Assembly: GCA_016710095.1 (NCBI GenBank)
Contig: JADJLL010000015.1
Location: forward strand, 52,037 to 116,036
Direction: 5' to 3'
Length of the DNA: 64,000 nt
Source of the DNA: Candidatus Eiseniibacteriota bacterium
GTDB lineage: Bacteria; Eisenbacteria; RBG-16-71-46
A program made the position numbers and the translations under genes. How positions within the stretch are numbered: position 1 is the stretch's first letter; each line of letters opens with the position of its first letter. The notes under the pieces are model-generated. The model ran no database searches and was not told the DNA's origin. It was given only the letters and a program-made list of their open reading frames with translations. This document shows, in pieces, positions 1 to 8,337 of this stretch.

Positions 1-461
1 ATGAAGTCACGGAACGCGGAGATGATCTCGGCGCGAATGCGCAGCACCGACTGCTGCCGGTTCGACCGCAGCCAGAGATGGCGGTGGTCCATGAGGAAGT
101 CCACGCCGTGTTCCTTGGGCGTGATCGGGTACTCGTGCGCGACGGAGACGACGTCGACCGACTGCAGCCCAAGTTCGACGCCGCCGACCTGGCGGGTGTC
201 GGTCTTCACGAGCCCGCGGACGATCACGGCCGACTCGGTCGTGAGCTGCGCGGTGGCATCCCACTGCTCGGGCGAAAGGTCCTTCACGCCGGCGACGCAC
301 TGGATGCTGCCGCTGCCGTCCCGGATGACGAGGAACTGGACCTTGCCGCTGGAGCGCCGGTGCGTGACCCAGCCACGGATCTCGACCTGCTGCCCGACGT
401 GGCTCCCCGCCTCCCGGATTCGCACCCAGGGCAGGGCCGTTGCCGCCTGTTCTTCGCTCAT
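1..461 (-). CDS. asnS: Asparaginyl-tRNA synthetase, N-terminal part (runs off the window)
   Basis: Class IIb aminoacyl-tRNA synthetase that charges tRNA-Asn in the cytoplasm. The visible 153 codons hold the OB-fold anticodon-binding domain (GWVTHRRSSGKVQF near residue 29) and the linker segment KEHGVDFLMDHRHLWLRS, which is typical of AsnRS rather than AspRS; the catalytic class II motifs lie beyond the window edge. The ATG at 459-461 follows a GGGAG Shine-Dalgarno about 7 nt upstream. The frame is open from the start to the window edge. The gene is divergent from the TPR gene and is preceded by a consensus promoter and a structured leader. Confidence 0.88.
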   Translation of the reverse strand, partial: MSEEQAATALPWVRIREAGSHVGQQVEIRGWVTHRRSSGKVQFLVIRDGSGSIQCVAGVKDLSPEQWDATAQLTTESAVIVRGLVKTDTRQVGGVELGLQSVDVVSVAHEYPITPKEHGVDFLMDHRHLWLRSNRQQSVLRIRAEIISAFRDF

Positions 462-474
462 CAGAGTTCTCCCG

Positions 475-533
475 GGGCCCGAAGGCCCAAGAAATACGCC
501 CCGTTCCGGCGACGGTACCCGGCCCGAGGGGCC
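475..533 (-). promoter_or_regulatory. Structured asnS leader: two GC hairpins, one with a UUCG loop
   Basis: On the minus strand the asnS leader contains GGGCC-TTCG-GGCCC (475-488), a very stable cUUCGg tetraloop hairpin ending just before the GGGAG ribosome-binding site, and a second hairpin GGCCC-CTC-GGGCC (521-533). No T tract follows either stem, so they do not look like terminators. I see no T-box consensus. They could tune translation start or simply reflect GC-rich sequence. The rest of the 462-645 gap holds the promoter and no gene. Confidence 0.45.
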
Positions 534-612
534 GAGGCGCTGCCTGAAACCGGGGCGGACTTTGTCTCAAGGGGCGGTGCGCAACCGCCGATAACGCCGT
601 CGTTCGCGCCGC

Positions 613-641
613 AAGTTAGGAGCGCCCACACGGAGTGTCAA
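613..641 (-). promoter_or_regulatory. Sigma-70-type promoter for asnS
   Basis: Minus-strand TTGACA (636-641), 17-nt spacer, TAACTT (613-618). The predicted start near 606 leaves a leader of about 145 nt before asnS. The -35 box is a perfect consensus match in a very GC-rich setting, and the same architecture recurs before other operons in this window. Confidence 0.65.
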
Positions 642-645
642 GGGA

Positions 646-2679
646 ATGCGCCTCTGGCCGATTTCACGTCATGGAGTGCTGAAGCCCGCACCGCGGTTGC
701 CCGCGGGCGTGCCATGGATCGCGCGTGAACGCCGTGGCGCTCCGCGCCGAACCGGCCTTCTCTCGCGCCTGACGCTCTCCGCGGTACTCACGCTCTCGCT
801 CAACGTCGTCGCGACGGGCGCCGAGCGCGCTCCGGCGCGCGCCACCCACGCCCCGACCGCGCCCGTCGTCACGATTCCCGCCGACCTGCGGAGCGTTTCG
901 GACTGGGTGACCTACAAGCAGGCGGGCCACCTGCCCTCGCTGCCCACCGAAGCACGGCTGTTCTATCGCCGAGGGCTGATGGCCAAGCAGGCCGGTCAGG
1001 ACGACCAGGCGCTCCTCAACGTCCGTGGCGCCGCCGAACTCGATCCCGCCTTCGTCGCCCCGCACCTGACGCTCGCGGCGTGGATGCTCGTGCGCGATCC
1101 CAGCCAGGCGCTGCAGGAGTACGGCACCGCGCTCGCGAACACGCGCCAGGATTTCGGCCTCCAGCTGTCCATGGCCGCGAACCTGTTCATCCTGCTCTTC
1201 CAGGCGCTCTTCGCCGGCCTGACGCTCACCGCGCTGTTCGTCGTCTGGACGCGCCGTCACGAACTGCTGCACCCGGTGCGCGAAGCGCTCGGGCGCTTCG
1301 GCTCGCCCGCCGGCGCGCGCTGGTGGAGTCTCGCCATCCTCGTGCTGCCGTTCCTCGCCGGCTACGGCCTCACGCTGCCCGCGATCGCCATGCTCGGCCT
1401 TCTCTGGCCGGTCGCCCGCGTCCGCGAGCGCGCGCTGTTCGTCACGCTCACCACCTTCGCGCTCACCACGCCGCTCGCGCTGGGCATGCTCGAGCGCCTC
1501 GCGCTGCCCATGTACGAGCAGGCGGGTCCCTACTACGGCGTGCCGACGCTCGAGAACTCCGGCTGGTCGCCGCAGCGCCAGGCGCGGCTCGCCCAGATCG
1601 CCGAGAAGAACCCGGACAACGCGCTCGTGCAGTTCGGCCTCGCGTGGATGGCGCGGCGCGGCGGCGACCTCGCCGTCGCCGAACAGTCCTACCGCCGCAC
1701 GCTCCAGCTGTGGCCGGACGACGCCCGCACGCTCAACAATCTCGGCAACGTGCTCGCGATGCAGGGCCGCGCGCCGGAGGCGCTCGAAACCTACGAGCGC
1801 AGCGCGTCCTCGGACCCGACGAACGCCGCGGCCTTCTTCAACGCCTCGCAGATCCACACCCAGCGCTTCGAATACGCCCAGGCGTCCGACGCGCTCGGCA
1901 GGGCGAACGCGCTCAACTTCGAACTCGTGAAGCGCTACCAGTCCCAGGCCACGAGCGACGGTCTCCTGCCGCTCGCCGACGTGTGGCTGTCGCCCACGCT
2001 CTTCTGGAAGGCGCTGCGCGACGCGCCCACTCCGCGCGACCTGCACGGTTCGCTTCCGACCGGGCTGCGCAACCTCCACGAAGCGTCGGGCTGGCCGTTC
2101 AGCATCCTCGCGCTCGTGCTCGCACTCGCCGGCGTCGCCTTCGGCATCGGGCAGTTCCGCCACCTCCCGCTTCGCGCGTGCAGCAACTGCGGCACCGTCG
2201 TCTGCCGCCGCTGCGCCGAACGCCGCCGTGAACACGCGCTCTGCCCCGCCTGCGCGCAGGTCGAATCCGAAGCCGAAACGCACGAGTTCTCGCGCGTGCT
2301 GCTCCTGCGTCAGCGCAACAAGCTCGCGCGCCGCGACCAGCTCGCGCGCACCGCGCTCGCCGCGCTGCTCCCCGGCTACGGCATCGTCTCGCACCGTCAC
2401 GTCTTCCGCCCGGTGATCCTGATCGCCGTCACGTACGTGCTGGTCCGGCTCGCGTTCGGCTACGTGATGCCGTTCTCGCTGGAGCCGCGCCTCACGCTTC
2501 CGGGCCAGGAAGTGCCGATGGCGTTGCTGCTCGGCGGACTGCTGTTCGTGTACGCGAGCTCGCTGCTCGGGTACCTGCACCTGAACTCTCGCGAAGAATC
2601 GCGGCAGGCGGCGCTCAACGCCGGCATGCGTGGCCGCATCACCCAGTCCACCCGGCGCTCCAGCGCCAACGCGGCTTAG
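646..2679 (+). CDS. TPR-repeat multi-pass membrane protein with a cysteine-rich zinc-ribbon-like motif
   Basis: A protein of up to 677 aa that I cannot assign to a named family. It shows an N-terminal hydrophobic segment (about 40-60), a short TPR-like stretch (about 100-160), several membrane helices (about 178-290), clear TPR units (about 320-420, including TLNNLGNVLAMQGRAPEALE), another helix near 490, a four-CxxC-type cluster (CSNCG...CRRCAE...CPAC, about 512-545) and two or three C-terminal helices. It probably scaffolds protein-protein contacts at the inner membrane. The start is uncertain: ATG at 646 or in-frame GTG at 709 are both possible. The DUF4388 gene follows after 6 nt, so the two are likely cotranscribed. 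Confidence 0.7.
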   Translation: MRLWPISRHGVLKPAPRLPAGVPWIARERRGAPRRTGLLSRLTLSAVLTLSLNVVATGAERAPARATHAPTAPVVTIPADLRSVSDWVTYKQAGHLPSLPTEARLFYRRGLMAKQAGQDDQALLNVRGAAELDPAFVAPHLTLAAWMLVRDPSQALQEYGTALANTRQDFGLQLSMAANLFILLFQALFAGLTLTALFVVWTRRHELLHPVREALGRFGSPAGARWWSLAILVLPFLAGYGLTLPAIAMLGLLWPVARVRERALFVTLTTFALTTPLALGMLERLALPMYEQAGPYYGVPTLENSGWSPQRQARLAQIAEKNPDNALVQFGLAWMARRGGDLAVAEQSYRRTLQLWPDDARTLNNLGNVLAMQGRAPEALETYERSASSDPTNAAAFFNASQIHTQRFEYAQASDALGRANALNFELVKRYQSQATSDGLLPLADVWLSPTLFWKALRDAPTPRDLHGSLPTGLRNLHEASGWPFSILALVLALAGVAFGIGQFRHLPLRACSNCGTVVCRRCAERRREHALCPACAQVESEAETHEFSRVLLLRQRNKLARRDQLARTALAALLPGYGIVSHRHVFRPVILIAVTYVLVRLAFGYVMPFSLEPRLTLPGQEVPMALLLGGLLFVYASSLLGYLHLNSREESRQAALNAGMRGRITQSTRRSSANAA

Positions 2680-2685
2680 GACACC

Positions 2686-3771
2686 ATGGCTCTTCAGGGC
2701 AATCTCCGCGACTTCTCGGCCACCGAGATCCTGCAGCTCATCGCCTCGCAGAAGAAGTCGGGCTGCCTGGCGCTCGAGTGGAACACCGAACGCGCCTTCA
2801 TCTGGGTGCACGACGGCCGCGTCGTTTCCACGCGCCAGCCCGGCCACAGCAAGGACGATCCGCTTCTCGCCTTCCTGCGGGCGACCAAGCGGCTCTCGGA
2901 CGAACAGATCCGCGGCATCCTCACGATCCAGCGCGAGTCGAACCGCGACCTCGAGGACCTGCTCGTCAACGGCCGCTACCTCGATGCCGAGGAGCTCGCG
3001 AGCTTCATCGAGCGCCAGATCCTCGACGACCTCATGCGAATCGTGCGCTGGGACAGCGGCATGTACCGCTTCGATCCCAACTCGCGCTGGCCGCACTCCC
3101 CGCTCGTCCTGCTCAGCATGGAGGGCGTGGTCATCGAGGCCGCGCGCCGCGTGGATGAGCAGAAGCAGTTCGTCACGGTCTTCCGCGACCCGTACCAGTT
3201 GCTCAGCGTGCACGATCTCCCCGACCCCGACGAGCCTCTGTCGGACGAGGAGCGCGACATCTTCGGCATCATCGACGGCCAGCACACGGTCGCCGAAGTC
3301 GTCGAGCTGGCGCCGTTGTCGGAGTACGAAGCGTACGAAGCGCTCAGCCGCATGCTCAACGCGCGCTGGATCGAGTTCGACGGACGGCGCGATCCCGGCA
3401 TCGCCCCTCCCGCTCCGCGTCACGAGGCCGAACAGCCGGTCCGCCCGCGAAACGTCTTCGTGCGCGAACTCGCGATCGCGGCCGCCATCGCCGGCGTCAT
3501 GGTCGTCCTGCGCTTCATGAGTTCCGTCGCGCCGCTCGAAGCGCGGCCGACCGCGCAGCACGACGTCTTCGCCGCCGCGCAGGTCCGCGACCTGCGCTAC
3601 GCCCTCGATCTCTACCGCCGCGAGCAGGGCGCCTATCCGCGCACGCTGCAGACGCTGGTCGAAGACCGCTGGGTGGGCGCCGACCAGGTGCGCATCGCGG
3701 GCTACGAAGTCGTGTACCGCGCCGAGTCGAACGGCTCGCGCTACGACCTCGACCTGCGCCCGACGCGCTGA
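2686..3771 (+). CDS. DUF4388 (PATAN-like) protein with C-terminal pseudopilin-like domain
   Basis: 361 aa. The first ~90 residues match the DUF4388/PATAN type of domain found in signalling and gliding-related proteins (LRDFSATEILQLIASQKKSG...ALEW, then a CGRVV-like DGRVVSTR strand). A second helical part follows (about 95-245), then a membrane helix (about 262-280), then a segment of about 65 residues (295-361) that reads like the soluble part of a GspG-type pseudopilin: helix VRDLRYALDLYRREQGAYPRTL followed by beta strands. There is no prepilin peptidase site, so it is not a classical pilin. An AGGA Shine-Dalgarno lies just upstream. Function is unknown; signalling at the inner membrane is an inference. 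Confidence 0.68.
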   Translation: MALQGNLRDFSATEILQLIASQKKSGCLALEWNTERAFIWVHDGRVVSTRQPGHSKDDPLLAFLRATKRLSDEQIRGILTIQRESNRDLEDLLVNGRYLDAEELASFIERQILDDLMRIVRWDSGMYRFDPNSRWPHSPLVLLSMEGVVIEAARRVDEQKQFVTVFRDPYQLLSVHDLPDPDEPLSDEERDIFGIIDGQHTVAEVVELAPLSEYEAYEALSRMLNARWIEFDGRRDPGIAPPAPRHEAEQPVRPRNVFVRELAIAAAIAGVMVVLRFMSSVAPLEARPTAQHDVFAAAQVRDLRYALDLYRREQGAYPRTLQTLVEDRWVGADQVRIAGYEVVYRAESNGSRYDLDLRPTR

Positions 3772-3799
3772 CGCTCGCTCAGGCCGTGTCGAGCGCGTC
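3762..3799. other. Inverted repeat between convergent genes
   Basis: GACGCGCT (3762-3769) and AGCGCGTC (3792-3799) are exact inverted repeats flanking the 7-nt gap between the convergent stop codons of the DUF4388 gene and the gmhB remnant. A hairpin could form in both transcripts and act as a weak bidirectional terminator, but there is no T tract on either strand. Confidence 0.35.
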
Positions 3800-4655
3800 C
3801 CGGCTCGCGAGGAACGCCGTCGCGGCCTGAGCCACGCCGTCGAACACGCGGTCGGGCCGGCCGTACGGGCTGACGTCCGCCGCCTTCTCCTCCTCCGCGC
3901 CGTACCCCGTGCGCACGAGCACGCCCGTGCCGCCCATCGCGCGGCCCATCGCGGCGTCGAGCAGCTTGTCGCCCACCATCCACGAATGCGCGAGCAGCGC
4001 CTGCAGGTCTTCCGCCGCGCGCATCGCGAGCACGGTGCCGGGCTTGCGACAGTCCCTCCGCCACGCCGGGCAGCAGTTCGACGCCCTCGGGATCGCTCAG
4101 GTAGCCGTGCTCCACGATCAGCGTGCCGTCGCGGTCCACGAAGAACACGGGACGGCGCACGGGGCCCGCACGACGGGCGAGCGCCCGTTCGCCCGCGCGT
4201 TCGAGCAGTTCGGCGTCGGGTGACGACGGCCGTTCCGACGCCGCCTCTCCCGCGTGCCACAGCACGAAGCGCTCGAGCGGCAGGTCGCCCGCGCTCACGC
4301 GCACGTCTTCGCCCTCGTGCTCCTCGACCAATGCATGCAGCGGCAGGGTGTCCCATCCGAAGCGCTCGAAGAATCCCCAGCGCTTGAGGTCGGCGGCGCG
4401 CAGCGCGAGCAGTCCCGCGTGCGCGTGCCAGCGCCACGCGCGCCACGCGAGCGCGAGCGCCGAGCGCTCGCCGATCACGAGGTCCGCGTCGCCGGGACGA
4501 AGCTCGCGGTCGGTCTCGACGACGCGCATCGCGTCGCAGGCCGGAGCGCCCGCTCCGACCCACGTCACGGCGTGACCGCGCCGCGCGAGGCCGCAGAGCG
4601 CGGAGCGCAGCCGTGAATCCGGGCGCACCGAAGCGCCGTGCACCGCCACTCTCAT
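3779..4655 (-). pseudogene. gmhB: HAD-IIIA phosphatase (GmhB-like heptose bisphosphatase), internally deleted and frameshifted
   Basis: D-glycero-D-manno-heptose-1,7-bisphosphate phosphatase family, an ADP-heptose pathway enzyme. The ATG at 4653-4655 overlaps the waaF stop (ATGA). Residues 1-165 form an extra N-terminal domain I do not recognise. The HAD nucleophile motif FFVDRDGTL starts near residue 171, followed by HGYLSDPEGVELLPGVAEG. Then, at about 4052, the frame changes and the text jumps straight to DCRKPGTVLAM and the ending SWMVGDKLLDA...LVRTGYG. In family members about 60 residues lie between these points, including the VVTNQSG motif and zinc-binding Cys/His residues. So roughly 180 nt are missing as well as the frame. 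As written it could not make an active enzyme; a collapsed or damaged assembly is an alternative. Confidence 0.7.
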
Positions 4656-5647
4656 GCGATCGCTCCCTTCGGGTTTCCTTCGAGCGCGCGCCACACGGCC
4701 GCGCGCACGTCTTCCATGCGGACGTTTTCGAGACACTCGTACCCGATCGCGCACGTGCGACGGAAGCACGGCGAACACACGGTCGCGTGCTGCACCACCT
4801 GCACGCGCGGCCCCAGCGGCGCGGTCCACGCGCTGCTGGTCGACCCAAACACCACCACGGTCGGCGCGCCGACGGCGCCCGCGAGGTGCGCCATGCCCGA
4901 GTCGTTGCTCACCACGACCGCCGCCGCGGCGCACAGCGCCGCCTGCTGCGGCAGGCTCGTCTTGCCGGCGAGCGAACGCCCGCCCGCGGCCTGCACGAGC
5001 GCCGCGCACGCCTCAGCCTCCCCCGCGCCACCGCACGCGAGCACTTCCAGGCCGCGGGCCGACAGTTCGCGCGCGAGCGCGATCCAGCGCGGCAGCGGCC
5101 AGCGTTTCGCCGGGCCGTACGCCGCGCCGGGCGCGAGCACGGCGAAGCCACCGCGAGCCCCGGCACCCTCGGGCAGCGGCGCGCCCGCGAGCCGAAGCGC
5201 GGAGACGCCGAGCGCCCCGGCGTCCACGCCGAGCGCGCCGGCGAGCAGCAGGTATTCACGGCCGAGGTGCAGGTCGCCCCGGGCCGGGCGCCGCACGGCG
5301 TGCGTGAGCAACAGGCTGCGCGCGTCGGCGGCGAAGCCGATGCGCGCGCGCGCACCCGCACGCCACGCGTGCCACGCGCTCGAGAACGAGGGCGGCAGCA
5401 CGAGCGCCGCGTCGATCGCGCCGCCGGCGGCCGCACGCACCGCGGCCGGCGCGGCGGGCCAGGGCAGCGCCGCGTCCCACGCGCGGTCGCCCGCCAACAG
5501 TTCGAGCAACGGCGCGGGTCCGGACGCCACGATGCGCGCCGCGGGGAACGCCGCGCGCACCACGCCCGTCAGGGGTCTCGCCATGAGCGAGTCCCCGAGC
5601 CAGTTCGGAAGCCGGAGGAAGACGCGCTCCACGCCTTTCACGTGCAC
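4652..5647 (-). CDS. waaF: Heptosyltransferase II-like, GT9 family
   Basis: 331 aa glycosyltransferase of family GT9, which transfers L-glycero-D-manno-heptose from ADP-heptose to the LPS inner core on the cytoplasmic face. N-terminal RLPNWLGDSLMARP matches the typical heptosyltransferase II opening (PxWxGDxxM), and the C-terminal half has the donor-site region VVSNDSGMAHLAGAVGAPTVVVFG (split here as two motifs: NDSGMAHLA and PTVVVFGST). A cysteine pair near the end (CSPCFRRTC) is common in this group. It follows proS by 15 nt and overlaps the gmhB-like gene, which fits an ADP-heptose/LPS core context. Confidence 0.85.
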   Translation of the reverse strand: MHVKGVERVFLRLPNWLGDSLMARPLTGVVRAAFPAARIVASGPAPLLELLAGDRAWDAALPWPAAPAAVRAAAGGAIDAALVLPPSFSSAWHAWRAGARARIGFAADARSLLLTHAVRRPARGDLHLGREYLLLAGALGVDAGALGVSALRLAGAPLPEGAGARGGFAVLAPGAAYGPAKRWPLPRWIALARELSARGLEVLACGGAGEAEACAALVQAAGGRSLAGKTSLPQQAALCAAAAVVVSNDSGMAHLAGAVGAPTVVVFGSTSSAWTAPLGPRVQVVQHATVCSPCFRRTCAIGYECLENVRMEDVRAAVWRALEGNPKGAIA

Positions 5648-5662
5648 GTGGAGCGCCGTTTC

Positions 5663-7111
5663 CTAGTAGGCCCGCGCGAAGAGCGCCACGCGGTGGCCGG
5701 GACGCTCGAGCGAGCCGAAGCGCGAGAGGTCGTGAGGCATGCAGCGCATGGTCGCGCCGCACTTCTCCTTGATCTCCGTCTCGAACGCGGCGGTGCCGTC
5801 CCACGGCACGGCGACGAAGCCGCGCTTCTCGGCCGCGAAGTGCGCGATGACTTCTTCCTTCGTGGTGACGAGAACGGTGTTCTCGTCACGGAAGGCCTTC
5901 GCCTGCTCGAACATCGTCTTCTGCACGTCGGCCAGCATCGCGGGAAGTCGCGTCCCGAGCTCGGCGAGCGGCACCGATTCCTTGGCGCGCGTGTCACGGC
6001 GCACGGTCATCACGGCCGCGCTCGCGACGTCCTTCGGTCCCACCTCGAGGCGGATCGGCACACCGCGCATCTCGTACTCGTTGTACTTCCAGCCCGGCGA
6101 GTACTGGTCGCGGTCGTCCACCTTGATGCGGACGTTCGGCCCGATCGCTTCCTTCACCTTGACGAGGAACTCGGACACCGCGGCCTTGTCCTCTTCCTTG
6201 CGCCAGATGGGCACGATCACGACCTGCACCGGCGCGACGTTCGGCGGCAGGCGCAGTCCGCGCTCGTCACCGTGCGTCATGACGATCGCGCCGACGAGTC
6301 GCGTGGACACGCCCCACGACGTCTGCCAGACGTGCTGGCGCTTGCCGGCCTCGTCCTGGTACGTGATGTCGAACACCTTCGCGAAGTGCTGCCCGAGATG
6401 GTGCGACGTGCCGGCCTGCAGCGCCTTGCCGTCCTTCATCAGCGCTTCGATCGTGTACGTGTCCTGCGCGCCGGCGAACCGCTCGGCGTCGCTCTTCTTG
6501 CCGGCGTACACGGGAATCGCCAGCTCGGTCTCGACGAAGTCGCGGTAGACCTCGAGCATGCGCAGCACCTCTTCGAGGCACTCCTGCTCGGTCGCGTGCG
6601 CGGTGTGCCCTTCCTGCCAGAGGAACTCGGCCGTGCGCAGGAACAGGCGCGTGACCTTTTCCCAGCGCATGACGTTCGCCCACTGATTGATGAGCACGGG
6701 CAGGTCGCGATACGACTCGATCCACTTCGAATACATGTGGCCGATGATCGCCTCGCTCGTCGGGCGGATCGCGTAGCGCTCCTCGAGCTTCTCGCGGCCG
6801 CCCTCGGTCACCCACGCGCACTCGGGCGCGAAGCCCTCGACGTGGTCGGCCTCGAGCTGCAGCAGCGACTCGGGGATCAGCAGCGGGAAGTACGCGTTCT
6901 CGTGACCGGTCGCCTTGATCCGGCGGTCGAGCAGCTGCTGCATGTTCTCCCAGAGCCCGTAGCCGTAAGGGCGAATGACCATCGAGCCGCGCACCGGCGA
7001 GTAGTCGGCCAGCTGCGCCTTGCGCACGACTTCGTTGTACCACCGGGAGAAATCGTCGCCCTGATCGGTGAGGTCCTCGACGAACTGCTTCTTGCCCGTG
7101 TTCTCGCTCAC
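5663..7111 (-). CDS. proS: Prolyl-tRNA synthetase, short archaeal/eukaryote type
   Basis: About 482 aa class II synthetase that charges tRNA-Pro. Motif 2 region RPTSEAIIGHMYSKWI, motif 3 region GDERGLRLPPNVAP, then the anticodon-binding domain (QVVIVPIWRKEEDK onward) and a C-terminal zinc-like domain with KCGATMRCMP and a terminal Tyr. There is no editing INS domain of the E. coli-type enzyme, so it belongs to the compact archaeal/eukaryotic form found in a minority of bacteria. An in-frame ATG lies at 7138, but GTG at 7109-7111 (start of the SENTGKKQ segment) has a GGAG ribosome-binding site at good spacing and is preferred. It is the first gene behind an internal promoter in the LPS block. 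Confidence 0.92.
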   Translation of the reverse strand: MSENTGKKQFVEDLTDQGDDFSRWYNEVVRKAQLADYSPVRGSMVIRPYGYGLWENMQQLLDRRIKATGHENAYFPLLIPESLLQLEADHVEGFAPECAWVTEGGREKLEERYAIRPTSEAIIGHMYSKWIESYRDLPVLINQWANVMRWEKVTRLFLRTAEFLWQEGHTAHATEQECLEEVLRMLEVYRDFVETELAIPVYAGKKSDAERFAGAQDTYTIEALMKDGKALQAGTSHHLGQHFAKVFDITYQDEAGKRQHVWQTSWGVSTRLVGAIVMTHGDERGLRLPPNVAPVQVVIVPIWRKEEDKAAVSEFLVKVKEAIGPNVRIKVDDRDQYSPGWKYNEYEMRGVPIRLEVGPKDVASAAVMTVRRDTRAKESVPLAELGTRLPAMLADVQKTMFEQAKAFRDENTVLVTTKEEVIAHFAAEKRGFVAVPWDGTAAFETEIKEKCGATMRCMPHDLSRFGSLERPGHRVALFARAY

Positions 7112-7178
7112 GCTCGCTCCACGATGAAAGGCCCACACCGCGCCGGAGGCGCGGCCGGTATCGAATTCAGTCGGCGGC

Positions 7179-7208
7179 AGTCTAGGACAGCGGCGGCACG
7201 GGAGCCAA
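7179..7208 (-). promoter_or_regulatory. Probable promoter for proS-waaF
   Basis: Minus-strand TTGGCT (7203-7208), 18-nt spacer, TAGACT (7179-7184), in the 150-nt gap between the upstream GT9 gene and proS. The match is weaker than at asnS, but the -10 form TAnnnT and the spacing are the same. Confidence 0.4.
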
Positions 7209-7289
7209 CCGGCGGCCTCGCGTGCGGCGACGAGGCAGTGCGTGCGATCGAAAGCGTCGCGACCGCTCGGGCCGCGGCCGCAGCCGCGT

Positions 7290-8336
7290 TCAGCCTCGCC
7301 CGCTCGTGCGTTCCAGCGCCGCGAGCACGTCCGCGACCGCGATGCCCGTCATGCAGCGGAAGTGCCCCTTCGGACAGCGCTCGAGCCCGTGCAGCGTGCA
7401 GGGCTGGCAGGGTTCGTTGCGGCACAGCACCTCGTGCCCCTCGCCCGCCGGCGCGAAACCGAGCACCGGCGACGTGCTGCCGAAGAGCGCGACGACGCGG
7501 CGGCCGCGCGCGGCGGCCATGTGCATGAGCCCGCTGTCGTGCGTGACGGCGGCGGCCACGTGCGAGAGCAGCGCGGTCATCCGCGCGATCGGCTCGCTCA
7601 CCCAGCGCGCCCGCGGATCGGCGTCGATGCGCTTCGCGAGCGAGGGCAGCGCGCGCTTCTCCGCGGCGGTCGTGAACACGACGCGCGAGCGCCCCTGCGC
7701 CGCGAGCGCCTCGTCGAGCGCGCACCAGCGCTCCTCGGGCCAGCACTTGGTCGCGTGCCTCGCGCCCGGACAGAGCGCGACCGGCGAGTCGCCCGGCGCC
7801 CAGGCGGCGATCCACTCCGAAGCCCAGGCCTCCGCGGCCTCACCGGCGTGCAGGACGGGCGGCTCGGTCACGACCGCGCCGAGCGCACGCAGCGCCTCGG
7901 CGTTGCGCGCGATGGCGTTCGGGATCGCCTGCGGGCGCGACCAGCGCGCGTTCACCCAGCGCCAGCGTGCGAGCCGGTACGACGGCGCGCGCAGCACCGG
8001 TCCCTTCTGCCGGAACGTGAGGATGCGCGTGCGCGAGTTGCCGTGCAGGTCCACGATCAGGTCGCAGGCTTCCAACTCGGCGCTCATGGACACGAGGTCC
8101 TCGACCTTGCGTGCGTCGCGTTCCAGTGCGCGGACGTGGTCCACGGCCGGATCGAAGCGCACGAGATCGGCGAACTCCTCCTTCACCCAGTAGGTGATCC
8201 GCGCCTGCGGATACGCCGCGCGCAGCGCGCGCACGACCGGCAGCGTCAGCACGATGTCGCCGAGGGACGACAGCCGCAGCACGGCGATCTCGCGGAATCC
8301 GCCCGGCGGGACGGCGACGGGACGCGGGCGTCCCAC
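7290..8336 (-). CDS. GT9-family heptosyltransferase-like protein
   Basis: 348 aa, second GT9 glycosyltransferase of the cluster, probably adding an inner-core heptose or related sugar to Kdo2-lipid A. The N-terminus reads VLRLSSLGDIVLTLPVVRAL, the classic (R)xSSxGD start of heptosyltransferases, with acceptor-side DLIVDLHGNSRTRIL and donor-side THDSGLMHMAAARGRRVVALFGST. The C-terminus has a cysteine cluster (CRNEPCQPCTLHGLERCPKG). Its start GTG at 8334-8336 is 1 nt past the msbA stop. Whether it is heptosyltransferase I (WaaC) or III cannot be decided from the sequence. Confidence 0.82.
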   Translation of the reverse strand: MGRPRPVAVPPGGFREIAVLRLSSLGDIVLTLPVVRALRAAYPQARITYWVKEEFADLVRFDPAVDHVRALERDARKVEDLVSMSAELEACDLIVDLHGNSRTRILTFRQKGPVLRAPSYRLARWRWVNARWSRPQAIPNAIARNAEALRALGAVVTEPPVLHAGEAAEAWASEWIAAWAPGDSPVALCPGARHATKCWPEERWCALDEALAAQGRSRVVFTTAAEKRALPSLAKRIDADPRARWVSEPIARMTALLSHVAAAVTHDSGLMHMAAARGRRVVALFGSTSPVLGFAPAGEGHEVLCRNEPCQPCTLHGLERCPKGHFRCMTGIAVADVLAALERTSGRG

Positions 8337-8337
8337 G

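Noticed and set aside
664..4848. A 1394-codon minus-strand open frame over the TPR and DUF4388 genes
   Set aside because: Its translation is Arg/Glu/Val-biased low-complexity text, and it covers two plus-strand genes with convincing domains. It only joins in-frame shadow sequence.
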